Below, one piece after another: positions 37,844-49,310 of a stretch of DNA of 64,000 bases; position 1 is the first letter of the stretch, and each line of letters opens with the position of its first letter. Position numbers and translations under genes: made by a program. The stretch is taken from contig JACDOX010000162.1 of the NCBI GenBank assembly GCA_014549065.1, positions 1,515,240 to 1,579,239 on the forward strand, read 5' to 3'. The DNA is from Cardinalis cardinalis (Eukaryota; Chordata; Aves; Passeriformes; Cardinalidae). The notes under the pieces were generated by a model that saw only the letters and a program-made list of their open reading frames with translations, searched no databases and was not told the origin of the DNA.

Positions 37844-37855
37844 GGGGGGGGGGGG
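37844..37855. repeat. G homopolymer, 12 bases
   Basis: Twelve consecutive G in AT-rich surroundings. Such runs are often mis-sized in sequencing. Confidence 0.85.
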
Positions 37856-37956
37856 AAGTACATATTACACAGTCTTGTTGACTTTTATAATGTAAGGCAA
37901 CAGATTTCACATCTCGTTTTCCAATTCCCTTATAAAGCAATCTCCTAAAATATCAC

Positions 37957-38024
37957 ACTCTCAAAATTTTAAAATATAAAGTAAACTTACACTCCCAAAA
38001 TTTTAAAATATCAAGTAAACTTCC
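37957..38024. repeat. Imperfect tandem duplication, 2 x 34 bp
   Basis: Units at 37957-37990 and 37991-38024 share CAAAATTTTAAAATAT and AAGTAAACTT at the same offsets and differ at about three or four bases. AT-rich, non-coding. Confidence 0.88.
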
Positions 38025-39356
38025 AAGCAGCAATGCAGACAATACAACAATAATCCTAAAACANTCACTGTTATCACCAGTTTGAACTATATCCCAAAAT
38101 ATAAGTAAATTAGAATTAAAAAGGAGGATATTTGACTTACTGCATTTTCCACACATTCAAAAGTCAGGATATCTACCAAAGGAAGCAGCAAGGAGTTGCA
38201 GGTGTTGGCAAGGCTAATAACAAGTTCTGAGTTCTTTGTTGAATAAAAAAAAAAGGAAAAATTCAAGACCAGCACTTATCTGTCAGAATCACGTTCCTTC
38301 TACAGTTATCAGAGTCAAAAAAGGCACCTTGCTCCAGGTTACATATNTGAAACCTCCTGAGCAAGCATTCTACATCACACTGAAAACAAAATACCACTTA
38401 GAAAGAGTTAGATCAAGACGTCACCGCTTTAGAGGACAAAAATCNGACATTCAGAGTCAATTATTCCTCCACCTAAGTTGTGATAACGTGCACATATCAA
38501 GATCATTAAGTCGTGCATTGAGTCAAAGCAAAGTCAACACCTGCCCCACAGGTTTTCTCCTGGAAAATCCCCAGCAAACACACTCCTCCCACTGTAANCA
38601 GCTCAGCATGCCCATTTCTATGATCAACAACAACAAGGACAGACAGAAGATACTTCATTTATTGCATGTTTCATCCCTTAAGACTAACTTCAGCCTCCAT
38701 AAAACCAGAAGTATTAGTAAATCCTCAAAGGGGCAAAAAATGAGATTTAAATGCAACAAAAGAGCACAAATCGCAGGAAACAGCAATAAAAATGAAGGGA
38801 AAGGACTCGAAGGAAATTAAACAAAACCTTATAAATCAGTCTTAAAAGTGATTACACAAAGACATCTGTATTTCCAAAAAGACCTGATGAGACCTCTGCT
38901 GTCATTCCATGNCCACCTCCATGAGATCCTGGATGGGGCAATGGTCAGCAGGAGACATCTTGGTTCCCTTTCATTTACAGGAATTTCTTACCAGGAATGT
39001 GATCAGAACATGACCCAGCAGTAGCAGAATAATCACATACAGGCCATGATACTTAATGGCACCAATCAATTAGAAGATTAGCAATGCCCAAAATGTCCAC
39101 CTAATTGTGAACAAATATAAAAATACTTTGTGACTCAACAGAAAAAAAACAGGGATACATATTTAAATTTACATTATAAAGTTCAGAGCAGCATGTTATC
39201 CAGTAATTATTATCTCCTTAGTGATCAGAGGGACCATACACAATTTGCTAAGTTTTCACACTCAGCTAAATGCCTAATTTTTGGGGTAGAAAGAATCTCA
39301 GGGGTTTTTTTGCTGAGGAAATTAAGGAATTATCACCAAATTTGACCAGGCACAAG
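38025..39356. other. Non-coding block with the longest open frame
   Basis: The longest ATG-started frame in the window (38236-38820, +, 194 codons) lies here. It is rich in Lys, Ser and His, spans ambiguous bases, has no domain, no membrane segment and no partner gene, and sits in AT-rich DNA. I treat it as a chance frame. Nothing else is recognised. Confidence 0.6.
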
Positions 39357-39502
39357 GATCTAGCCCTAAATCAACCTTTTCTGGTGCTCTCCTTCCATCA
39401 GTAGATTTTTTTCCCCCCACTGAATTAATGATCTAGCCCTAAATCAACCTTTTCTGGTGCTCTCCTTCCATCAGTAGATTTTTTTTCCCACACTGAATTA
39501 AC
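39357..39502. repeat. Tandem duplication, 2 x 73 bp
   Basis: Units at 39357-39429 and 39430-39502 begin GATCTAGCCCTAAATCAACC and share the body through CATCAGTAGATTTTTTT and the ending CACTGAATTAA. The only difference seen is in the T/C run (TTTTTTTCCCCCCCA against TTTTTTTTCCCACA). Near-identity implies a recent duplication. Non-coding. Confidence 0.95.
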
Positions 39503-41265
39503 AGATTTCACATCAATACAGCAGAGAATTTAACGAGTACTATTTTTGACAAAACAATGTTTCAACAAAATGCCAGTTTTTCAAGCACAGAAAACTGGCA
39601 TAACATGCTTCAGTTTTGACAAAGTATTTGCCAAGAGCTGCCTTCCAGAGCCCTACAATTCAAGATCAGTACAAACCAGACAGATCACAGTGTTCAAACA
39701 TTATGCAGTCAAGGCACTCATGCATAAAACCACAGTTTGAGCCTTTTGATGAGTGCTGTGGTCACCTGTCTCTGGGCTATTCCCAAGCCTCCCTTCACTT
39801 AAGATCCTTGTTTCCTTTCCACTGAGCAAAAACCAGACTGGGACTTTCAGAAATGTCACAGGACGGAAAACTCACTTCCCTCTCATCTGCAACTCCATGT
39901 CTCTGGCAGACCAGATCACTTGGATTATGCTCTGCCTGCACTGTACCACAAAGAGTTCAGACCCAAACCTGCCTCTGGTTTACGATTAAATTTGGGTGTT
40001 CTGGTCATCCTCAGTTTTGACTGCACGAGCCAATAGCCCTGAGGTTAAAGTTCCAATGGTAGGNCCCTGGGCCTCCACAAGCTGCCATTTTCCTACAAGG
40101 TCCACCATGTAACAAACTTAACAACTTAACAACTAAAGAAAAAAATCAAACTTTCTAAAACCAACCATAAGCAAAATGTGCTTTGGCGAACAACAGACCT
40201 TGGAAACGACTTGAAGATTATATCACCACACACATAAAATGCAGTCATTGAAAAGAACTGTTACCCTTCATAAGGGTGGAAGGCAAACATTTCACATGCG
40301 GCACTGACACTGCTCCAAACTTCATTTTTTCTATTCAAAAATGAAAGTTGGGCTTTCAGCAAACTACATTGTTTTGAAGAAATTTTTCATTCTACTAACA
40401 GGTTATCCTGCTTACTTTTAAAGTCTCTTTGCACACAAAAAGAAGGGGATCTGGGGCAAAGAAGGAAAGAAAAGAGTCCATCTGAAAAAATTACACTGCT
40501 AGATTACAAGAGTTGAAAGCTGGTATGTAACTTTGCTCCGGGTGATCAAACTGCTAATCAGGAATGCTGTTGGGAACAGAATGGAATTCCAAATAAATTA
40601 GCCATATCCAAGAAGCCAATAAAACACGGGATTAAGGCTCACAAAGAAAACAAATTTATTCAGCCTACTTTATCAGAATTCTTAATAATGTGTACTACTT
40701 TTTCTCATCACAGTCTGAGCTCTTCCACTGGAACAATGCGAAGGAAAAATGAGTTACATTTCATAAATCTCCTATTTGTACAGACACCTAAAAATGTTAC
40801 AGAGAGCAAGACACACAATGCCATTCTATATAAATACCTATGCTAATCACAGTCACGGGAGAAATGTGCAGATTTATTTCTCCAACCTCATTTCTGAGGC
40901 ACCTGACCAAAGAAAAGNTGCTACACACTTCTGGGAAAATCTACAAAGCTGAAGGAAAAAGTTAGAACTTCACTGACCTCCATGCTAAAATGAGGTTCAA
41001 TACCATAGTATATATATATTGAATAACTAACTACAAAAATAAATCTCTCTATGACAATCCCATTGCCTCATGTTTTTCATCAAGTATAACAAGGAAAAAT
41101 TGCAGTACTGTGGCTGAGGTACTGTCTGCAACTCAGAGCATTTGCTGTTTTCACCTCTGACAGCATCCCAGAGAAACTCTCCATAATAGTTTATGCCAAA
41201 ATCACAGGAATATTAAAAGATGTGCTTAAGCTTCTGCCTCTCCTTGAATAGGAACTTTAATATTT

Positions 41266-41370
41266 TTCAGGCTGGTTTTCCTCATCTGTGAAACGGAGAT
41301 TATACTAGGCTCTTACTGTACAGCAGTTTGGAGACAGAACTAAATTTTTGAAGCATTTTTGTAACAATAA
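41266..41370 (+). repeat. MIR-like SINE relic
   Basis: TTTTCAGGCTGGTTTTCCTC followed by ATCTGTGAAACGGAGATTAT parallels the MIR core 'CTCAGTTTCCTCATCTGTAAAATGGGGATAATA'. The following GGCTCTTAC and TTTGGAGACAGAACTAAAT can be placed against the MIR 3' part. Only about 55 bases are well matched; the rest is decayed. Confidence 0.65.
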
Positions 41371-43173
41371 AATTTTAAAAAGGAGATAAAATACTCACAA
41401 GAATTACTTCATGCAGGATCTAGACACATAGAGAAATATCCTCCTGTGAAAGAAATGCACCATCTTGAATTCTGAGAAAATTTAAATCATAAACATATTC
41501 TCACTTCAAGCCATACATTGTCCAGCACACTTATTCACTAGAAAATAAGAGACTGAGGACAATACCACTTGCATTTACATTACTCTGCCACATTTCCCTG
41601 AGAATCTGTGCATGCAGGCATTTCCTATAACAAAATTCATCAAGCAAGCCACCAGCTGAGTGTGAGTGTTGGGGATTCATCTGCCTGGTGGTTCCCAGCC
41701 ATGGCACTGTCCTGCTTTCCAAATGACCAAACTGCATGAGCCATTTCATATCAATGGTTGGTATACCAAGTATTTTCTAAAGAATTTTTGTCCCAGAAAA
41801 GGGGGAGTCCCTGTAAGACACCAGTTGCATCCCGTCCCCTTCCCGTGATGAAACAAATTAAATGCTATTTTTATTATCACCAGTGTATCTAGTATTTTAT
41901 TAAAGCCCAAAAGCACATGTTTTATCAAGTGTGACTTACATTAATTTTTTTTGTCAAGTGTTTCCTCCTCCCTCTAAGAAGATATTTGCATAAATACGGA
42001 AAGAAAAGAATCTATTCNCAAATCCTCTTCTCTGGAATTGCACCTCCAGAGAGTGAGGGTCAGATGATGAAAGCCATTGCTGTACCATCAAGACATGTGA
42101 CTGGAAGGGTTCTGTCTATATCTCAATGCCTCCATTAAATGCACATTAAAAAATGTCTGATTTGCACAAAATATTTTAAATTAAATACAAACTACACTGT
42201 TTGTTCAGAAAAATAAACCAAGAAAGCAATAGGCACAAAGAAAACTTGGCATGAATACCAAGGAAAAGCACTGATTTTCATTTTCAAAGGGGTCTCCTTG
42301 AATAAAAACCAAATTTTTATNATTAACTACTGCAAGAAAAGTTTTGATTCAGGGAACAGCAGAAAAGGACATTTTCCCAGAGATTTAGAGCATGCCAATA
42401 AACCATTTCAAGTCATTTGAGACAACAATTGTGGCAAATGAACTACTGGTCTAAAAAATGTTACCTTGTTGTACCTCGACGTNCCAAACAGGGCTGTGTA
42501 CACTCTGCATTAATGGACAATTTGTGGGTTTGAGCTGAGCACAGGTGCAAGGGTTTGAAGATTTGGGGTGGATTTCTGCATTTCCAGGATACAGACCCAG
42601 GATTTCTGAGGGAAGAGAAGGAGGATGGCCACTGGCAAGGAGCAGTGCTCCTCCACTGACTCGCTCTTGGCCGATCGCAAGCCAAGGAGATGCATTCTAG
42701 ATTGCCACACTAAATATTTACCTTTACAAAATAATGTCATAAGCTACAGCTTGATCAGCAAGTGCGCTCCTCTTGTACCCTGAAAACAGCATGATTGAGG
42801 TNTATCTGAGATTTAGAAAAAAANCCAAAAAATTTCAGAAAATAAAGCAAGTAGGTGAAAGGTAACTGTATCACTTTACAGACACAAGCTCCCCTCTGAT
42901 TACAACTAATTAAGATATTCAGCAGCCTTAAAACAATACCTTTTTTAAACCAATGTACCCAGCCAGTATCCACAGCTTTTTGTGATGACAAATGCCCTTT
43001 GAAAGAGTTAATAGGCAAAGGTTTGTACTGGCAATGAATAGGGCTACCTTTAATTGATCCAAGAGCCTTAGAGAGCCGTCTTATAGCATGATGATGTATT
43101 TGGGTTGCAAGTAGGCCAAAATAAGCATAAAGAAAATCTGTAAGACCATGAGACCTTTCATTTTTTCATTGCA

Positions 43174-43203
43174 GGGGGGGTCAGTGGGGGGGAACTGCTG
43201 GGG
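43174..43203 (+). other. G-quadruplex motif
   Basis: G7-TCAGT-G7-AACTGCT-G4. Splitting the seven-G runs gives four or more GGG tracts with short loops, sufficient for a + strand quadruplex. Surroundings are AT-rich and non-coding. Confidence 0.6.
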
Positions 43204-43539
43204 AAAATGAGAGAACTATGATGGGGTTATCTTTGTGCTCTGGCACTTAAAATAGATAAAACAACAGAAATTTTGTGGAAAAGAGAGGAAGTGATCAGGC
43301 CATAATTCTTAGAATAAACGTCAAGATGTACGGAAATGTACAAAACAAGGCTTCTTCAGAATTAAAAAAAAAGCCATGAAAAAAGAGGAGATGACCTAAT
43401 GGTATAAAGAAACATTGATTAAAGAGATACCCAGAGGGAGAAAGATATTCCATCAGCTTTAACAAACACTGCATGGCCCTGCATTCCCTCTTAAATTCTC
43501 AAGTAAAGGGAGAAAAAAATGTCTGTGGAAGAGGCAGTC

Positions 43540-43800
43540 ACATGGATCTATTTATAATTTTTCCCCTTATTCCCTGTTCATCTTTTGCATGGTTTTGTTC
43601 AAGATATACCGGAAATGCGCACACTAAAAGCAACTCACAAAATTAAATGTGATAGGTTAGTTGTAAATATTTTACCCTGAGTAGCCAAAGAAGAAACAAA
43701 CAAAAAAAAATTTTATAAGGAATATAAAATCCATTAAATCGTGTTTTTTCTTGATGGGACTGATTATACATTAATATTACCTATTAATGAAGGAAGCAGC
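43540..43800. promoter_or_regulatory. Candidate conserved non-coding element
   Basis: Complex AT-rich sequence with ATGGATCTATTTATAATTTT, ATACCGGAAATGCGCACAC, GTGATAGGTTAGTTG, TTAAATCGTGTTTT and ACATTAATATTACCTATTAA. CpGs are kept in ACCGGAAATGCGC (an ETS-like CCGGAA core). No repeat seen. A visual judgement only. Confidence 0.25.
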
Positions 43801-45100
43801 CTATCCATGCTTACACTAGTCTTGGATCAGAAACTCACTTTAGGCAGAGTTCCTCCCTCACAAAGCAAAAGCTAAACAGATTTCCTTGAACTTCTACAGG
43901 TGCAAACTTTATGTCAAGGTAGAATTTTTCAGGAAAGTCTGAGACAAATCAGACAAGAAAATTCCTAGTCTAAAATACTATTTTCAAATGGAATTACTGT
44001 GCAAGCATACTATCAACAACTCTGTAAAAAAAAATCAAACAGTAAGTTGTTGGCATCTGAGATTTTCTTACAACACAGATATGGGAGGAGCTAGGAAAAA
44101 ACACTTGACATTGCTCCTTAGAAATAAAGAAGCAGAGCAATAAAATATCCTGCTCCAATATATGCATCCAGATGCATTAGGANGAGTGAGTCAAGTCCAG
44201 TTTCAGTCTGGAACAGGGAACAGACAAGATGTTCTCAAATTCCTGAGCCACNAACGAGCCCTCTTCTAGCAGCCATCCAACAAAAAAAGGTACAGAGCTT
44301 TCATTGTGGTCTGGGTAAAAATGAGGATTGAACTTACCTCTCAAAACAGCAATACATTCCCCCATTAGGANTATTTGCCTCCTGGGAGCCTTCCCCTATG
44401 CTACAAAGCTCTGAGGAAAAGAAGAGATAAAANCTTCATGTCACAACTTCCAGACATTTTCCCAATTAACCATTCTAAGNCCACATCACCAACCACCACA
44501 GAATTACAACCATACCAAGGTGACCACCAGCTGCATCCTTCAAAANAACCCCTCACTGCACAAACATCAGCAGGTGAGGAGAACCAGGACATGAGGACTG
44601 TGGCAACCTACTATGGAAAGTTGAGACAAACTGTGCACATCCTTGCTTACTTCTGCATGAAGAGACTCAAAATACTGTTTGCATTTTGTGTTTTGAGTCG
44701 CTTTAATTTTTTTTAAAAATAGTAATAATTTTGAGAAAGTCTTCTCTCCTTGTTCTATTTGCTTTCAATTCAGACTCCCAGAATCTTACGTCGGAGTTTA
44801 AAGCCAAAATGTTTCCTTCCACCTTATCAGGCAACATGTAAATTCTAGCTACCAATGGGTTTTCTGAAAAGTAAACAAATAAATAAAAAATAAGGATACA
44901 CAAGGATGTTTAAAGAATATCAAGTTCTTTTGGAACAATTTAAAAACAACTGCTTTTTGTGCAGGGGACAGCAGGTGGATTGCCCATCCCACACTCCCCA
45001 AGCTGGTGGTGAAGCACCAGTGTTTCACAAAATAGAAGTCAATCATATCACAAAATATATATGTCCAGTAGCTTCCTATTCAACAGAAAAAAAAATGACT

Positions 45101-45145
45101 TTAAGAGTCCCTTGAAAATTACTTTATGATTCCATTCTATGAATC
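45101..45145 (+). repeat. Possible CR1 3'-terminal scrap
   Basis: AAGAGTCCCTTGAAAATTAC followed by TTTATGATTCCATTCTATGA resembles the sense CR1 end (GAGGTCCCTTCCAACC ... ATTCTATGATTC). The terminal octamer-type repeat is recognisable; the rest is poor. Orientation would be opposite to the other CR1 pieces. Confidence 0.35.
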
Positions 45146-45179
45146 AGCTTATTTGTAGGACGCTCTGTACTCTTGAAGA

Positions 45180-45214
45180 TTTCTACGGCTGCCCTTAGGG
45201 ACAGCCTACAGAAA
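45180..45214. other. Short hairpin (inverted repeat)
   Basis: GGCTGCCC, loop TTAG, GGACAGCC form an eight-pair stem with one C-A mismatch. TTTCT and AGAAA outside it extend the stem after a small internal loop. At 35 bases it is too short for a microRNA precursor as it stands. There is no T run for a polymerase III end. Confidence 0.6.
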
Positions 45215-45507
45215 GAGAGCCAATATTCAGATCCTGTTCACACACATTCAGTTCCACCAAAGAACACACTGAGAAGGGCACTTTGATAGCAAATACCAGC
45301 AAAATTTGAGCCATTTCCCCAAATGAAACCTTAAGGGTGTTTACAGGTCTGCTTGTTTATACAGAGACAAAACATGTCCCACCTGGAAGCATCAGTGGGA
45401 GCCAACAGAGCCCTANAAGGATGGCATCTTTCTACAGACTCAAGCTGACCACCAATGCCAAAACTGTAAGAATCTCATAACCACGGGCTTATCTTTGACC
45501 AAGCAAA

Positions 45508-45575
45508 TACTGTACTGATAAGAAACTGAGGCATGGAAGGTCTGAATAGAAACGAACCCAGATTTTCCAAGGGGC
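45508..45575 (-). repeat. MIR-like SINE relic, reverse orientation
   Basis: ACTGTACTGATAAGAAACTG followed by AGGCATGGAAGGTCTGAA matches the reverse complement of MIR around 'CTCTGTGCCTCAGTTTCCTCATCTG'. GAAACGAACCCAGA then recalls the TTCGAACCCAGG box, with the intervening part deleted. Moderately convincing. Confidence 0.6.
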
Positions 45576-46554
45576 ATCTATTTTACAGCTGCCTCATAAA
45601 GCTAAGAGAAACAACATTTTTAAAGCCAGTTCATGTTGTATTCTTGAAGGATTTTCTGTATTTGGCTAATTTTCACTCCTGCTGACACATGCACATGCAC
45701 ACACCTGGAACAGCTAAAACAAAGACTTAAAGGTGGAAAAAACTGATGAAGAAAGAGAAATGGGTATTCCAGTGCCAAAGATGGACTTGGTTTCAGAGAG
45801 AAGACTAAAACCCATCAGTTTTTGTCCCTCATGCAAGAGCTCAGACAAAAGTTTCCCAGGTTCCTTATAAACTGAAATAACCCTCCTGAATAATTTATAT
45901 TTTTCAAAAATGGTCTCCAGCAAGCTTTACCTTAGAGCTAGCTGAGCCCCCTTGCAAAATGTGCTGTTTAACTGAGGTTAACTAGACTATCATCTACAAT
46001 CCCAGGCCCAAACACAGGGAAATAAAACCCACAATGTTTCCCAAAGGAGGCAGAAGGAGCTTACACGCTGTATCCTGTAAAGAGGCAACAGGCACAGACA
46101 AAGTTGTGCTTTCAGCTCCACCAGAATAAATCCTCAGGAACTCCACGTTGACAGAAACCTCCACCCTAAACTCTCCAAGGACCTTCCTCAGCTCTGCTGA
46201 GGATACTAAGGAAGCAAACTCCGATCCTCTTTTTTTCCTAGAAATCTGCTTCACAACTCAACATCTTTGATGTAAATCTTTTAAAAGACTGTGATGGCAT
46301 CAAGTAAGGAACAGGATGGGGGGAAACCTGTTTCCGACTCCTCTGTGGGGGGACCATTGGGAGGAGGGTTAATAGCCCTGGGCATGCGATCAAATGAAGG
46401 TTTGTGCCAGTTCCCCAGGCTTTCCCGTGCCATCAGCAGCTTCCCCAGGCTGGGCAGCTCACCCTCATCTCCTCCCCAAAGACAGCTCTTAAACAGAAGC
46501 ACGACAGTCTGCTGGGAGGAAACACAAAGATAATCACACGACTAACTTATATGG
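45576..46554. other. Non-coding single-copy stretch
   Basis: Unique sequence without recognised content. 46315-46375 contains several G runs. Frames of about 70-86 codons on both strands have no domains. Confidence 0.65.
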
Positions 46555-47345
46555 ACAAAGTATGAAACGGGCCGAGGGAGGGCAAAGAGGGAGGGAGCCT
46601 TTGATAGCTTCACCTTTGGAGCGATACAAACCTAAGGCACATTAAAAACAGNGAGGTGGGGGGAGCTGGAACCCGGACCTTCCCAACATGTGGATCGCAG
46701 CACTGAGGCAGCCCCGAGTCTAAACAAGGCTGGAGTTAGCATTCAGAGCACACAGCCCAGCAGAGTATGGGAAAGGGATCGAGCAGCCAGCCCAAAGAGC
46801 TGGCGCCATGAACTGACGAGCAGAGCGCAAGTGATAAAGATTTACTGCGAGAGAGGAGGAAACAGTCCGCTGGCCCGATTAGAGCTGTGAATACCGAGTT
46901 GTTCAGGGAGGATTTTGCAGCTGACTGATCACAGGCTGTCGGAGCAGGCCTTGGACAACAGCTGCAAGGCTTGCTGGGCTGCAGAAACAAAAGGCGCCTA
47001 GCACGGTGCAAAGAAAGAGTTGACAGGTTGTTGTTAGCAGTGGCAAATGTGTGAGGTATGTCACTGTGTGTGAGACGGGCTGGGCTGGGGTGCTGGGGAA
47101 GAAGGAGGGCAAGAAGCACAGGCAGCACTCAGAAAAAGAGGGGGCGTCGCGGGGGAGGGAGCAGGGACACAGGCTTGGGCAAAGCGTTTTCCTAAAATCA
47201 GGCCGGTGTTTGTAAGGAGGACAATCACAAGGTCTGTTTACTGCTGCCAAGATGAATTAGCCCATCGTCTCATTTATAGGACGAATCCGGTGGCACAGAC
47301 TATAAGGTGCATGGCATTAAAGGGACTAATTAGACGATTCTGGCA
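46555..47345. promoter_or_regulatory. CpG-enriched, motif-dense candidate enhancer or distal promoter
   Basis: I count 27 CpGs in about 780 bp, the largest cluster in an otherwise CpG-poor window. Visible motifs are CCTTTGAT at 46598 and CCTTTGG at 46613 (TCF/LEF-like cores), E-boxes CAGCTG at 46918-46923 and 46959-46964, and the palindromic homeodomain site CTAATTAG at 47326-47333. GC-rich composition fades into AT-rich sequence after about 47350. There is no convincing TATA box, and no exon with paired splice sites or known protein. Open frames up to 130 codons overlap on the minus strand but are Pro/Leu/Ser-rich artefacts of GC-rich DNA. Both a developmental enhancer and an untranslated first exon with promoter would fit. 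Confidence 0.45.
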
Positions 47346-49179
47346 AATCTGAATTAAGACCCTTTCTTTCTTTGAAAGCTGGAAAGCATTTCTCAGGACT
47401 CCAGTCAGATGGCTTAGGTTTTGTTGGGCCTTTTCTTTCCCTTCTGAGAAGGGATATCTTGTGCAATTCCCTAACTCACAAGGGTCTACTCTAAATTCTG
47501 CTCTGAGCTTCAAGAACAGTTGTTAGGAAGCTGCTGGCATTTACATCATATCTAAAAAGGTCCAAATGAAAATCCTGGATTCTGCAGGAATTCAGCTCCC
47601 AGGGACAAACTTTACAGCTGGTCCCTCCTGTTAAAGAGTGGGCTAAACCAGAAGCCCAAATGAGAACATACCTGAGCTAGGAGCCTGCAGCTGAATTCTC
47701 ACTCACACGCACGAAACAAGCGAGGTTTTTCAAAAGATGGCTTCTAATCTGACACCCACCCCCTTCAAATCCAGTGCCTGCAGCCAAGTGCTTTTCCCAA
47801 GCAACTCTGAGCTTTCTGGAGCCATGGTTCACTAAGCATGTGAGTGCTGGGCAGGAATGTATCAATGAAACTCCAGAGATGATCAAAGACAGGAGCTGGA
47901 GAACAGGAGACCTTACTTTCAGCTCCCTGTTTGGCAAGTTTAGGATTCAGTTCTTGAAGTCTGGCAGCATTTTTACTCCAATTGTGACCAAAACAAAGTG
48001 TTCCAAACACCTCTGAAGCAGTGGTGCATGCTGTTTGCACACAACCACTATATTACAGTGGTCACTATTAAAATGTTTTACAAGCAGCTAAGGTTACCAT
48101 GGCATTCACAGCAAACTCATAGAAGGCAATACCATGAAAANCACAGAAACATCCAGCACTGCAAGCTGCAAATATCAGATGTTTCATAGTAATTAGTGAC
48201 ACTTTGTAAAGCAGAGGCTTCTTGCATTTTAACACACATATCTATCACCAACAAATAGGAGATGCTAAGAAAGTGCAGTGGCCTTTATAGTTTTCAATCA
48301 ATTATACAAACAAACCTTATTTTGATTTTTCTCTTCTAAATGGTCTCTGGGACCCAGTTAGTCTAGTCCCAACGGGCAGCACTTGATACACTGTAAAGGG
48401 AATTCAGAACAAGAGGCATTTCAAGGCTTCTAACACAGCTCCATTCTCTCAATATATATATAAAAAAAACCAACCCAGTGTGCAGAATACTCCATCTAGG
48501 GGCAGAAATGTGACTCAAAATTTCCTTAGCCTTTGCTTTGACATGTGTTAACCTCATTGTACCAGGTCTGAGTGCATGAGAAATAATCAGACATTTCACA
48601 GAGGTTCCAAATAGCTCTTCCTCAGGATGAGTCCATAGATTTTTTTACTTTTTTATTATTTTAAATACAGAGCTTCCAGCTTGAGTTTCCGCTTAACAGT
48701 GATGAAGAACACAGGCACCACTTTTATACACCTACCAGCAACTGGACTATACTTTAAACTACAAATATTATCTTAGGAACAATTTATAATCCATCATNCC
48801 CATATGCCCGAAGTTTTCAGCTAAATAAGGGTGGCCAGTGAGCTCAACTAAAAAGAATACTGAAATGCCTGAAGGACTACTTGTGTAACTATATTTTTGG
48901 ATGTAATTGTGCTTCTGCNGGAGTCAAAGCAAAGTCTGAATTTGAGTGCAATGAGAGCAGGAATAATTCATGGCAGAGGTATATTTCTGAATCAAAAATT
49001 CTCCCTCTAGCAGGATAATTCAGTATCATTTATGATTAATGGTATTTGTTCACCAAATGTATTTGCNAGCAATGTATACAGTAGACAGAAGCAACAATTC
49101 ACAGGCTCTGAGAAAACCCTGAAAATATAAAATAATCCCCTTAAAGAACTTTTTTTCTTTTTAAGGAAAAAATNAGTTA

Positions 49180-49310
49180 CAGAAGCGTATCAAGCCTTGC
49201 CTTCCAATGATGTTTTCTTTATAAAAATCGCATTCAGCTGACAAATCCTCACTGATTTTCCATAGTCAGCAATGGGTTACGGCTTGTCCATAATGCCGCA
49301 GCTTTCCACT
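49180..49310. promoter_or_regulatory. Candidate conserved non-coding element (small)
   Basis: GAAGCGTATCAAGCC, CTTTATAAAAATCGCATTCA, GGGTTACGGCTTGTCC and ATAATGCCGCAGC keep several CpGs in AT-rich DNA, unlike the flanks. No repeat or domain. A visual judgement only. Confidence 0.2.

Larger units (their letters stand above)
39503..45507. other. Non-coding single-copy block
   Basis: No gene is supported. Contents listed separately are a MIR-like relic (41.27 kb), a G-quadruplex motif (43.17 kb), a conserved-looking stretch (43.54 kb), a CR1-like tail and a hairpin (45.1-45.2 kb). Reading frames reach about 113 codons without domains. Confidence 0.7.

Noticed and set aside
38236..38820. 194-codon open frame (+), the longest in the window
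   Set aside because: No recognisable domain, Lys/Ser/His-rich AT-driven composition, two or more ambiguous bases inside, no splice or promoter context. Chance frame in 64 kb of AT-rich DNA.
46736..47250. Overlapping minus-strand frames of 115-130 codons in the CpG-rich patch
   Set aside because: Pro/Leu/Ser/Cys-rich translation in two frames at once is typical of GC-rich non-coding DNA; no domain or splice pair.
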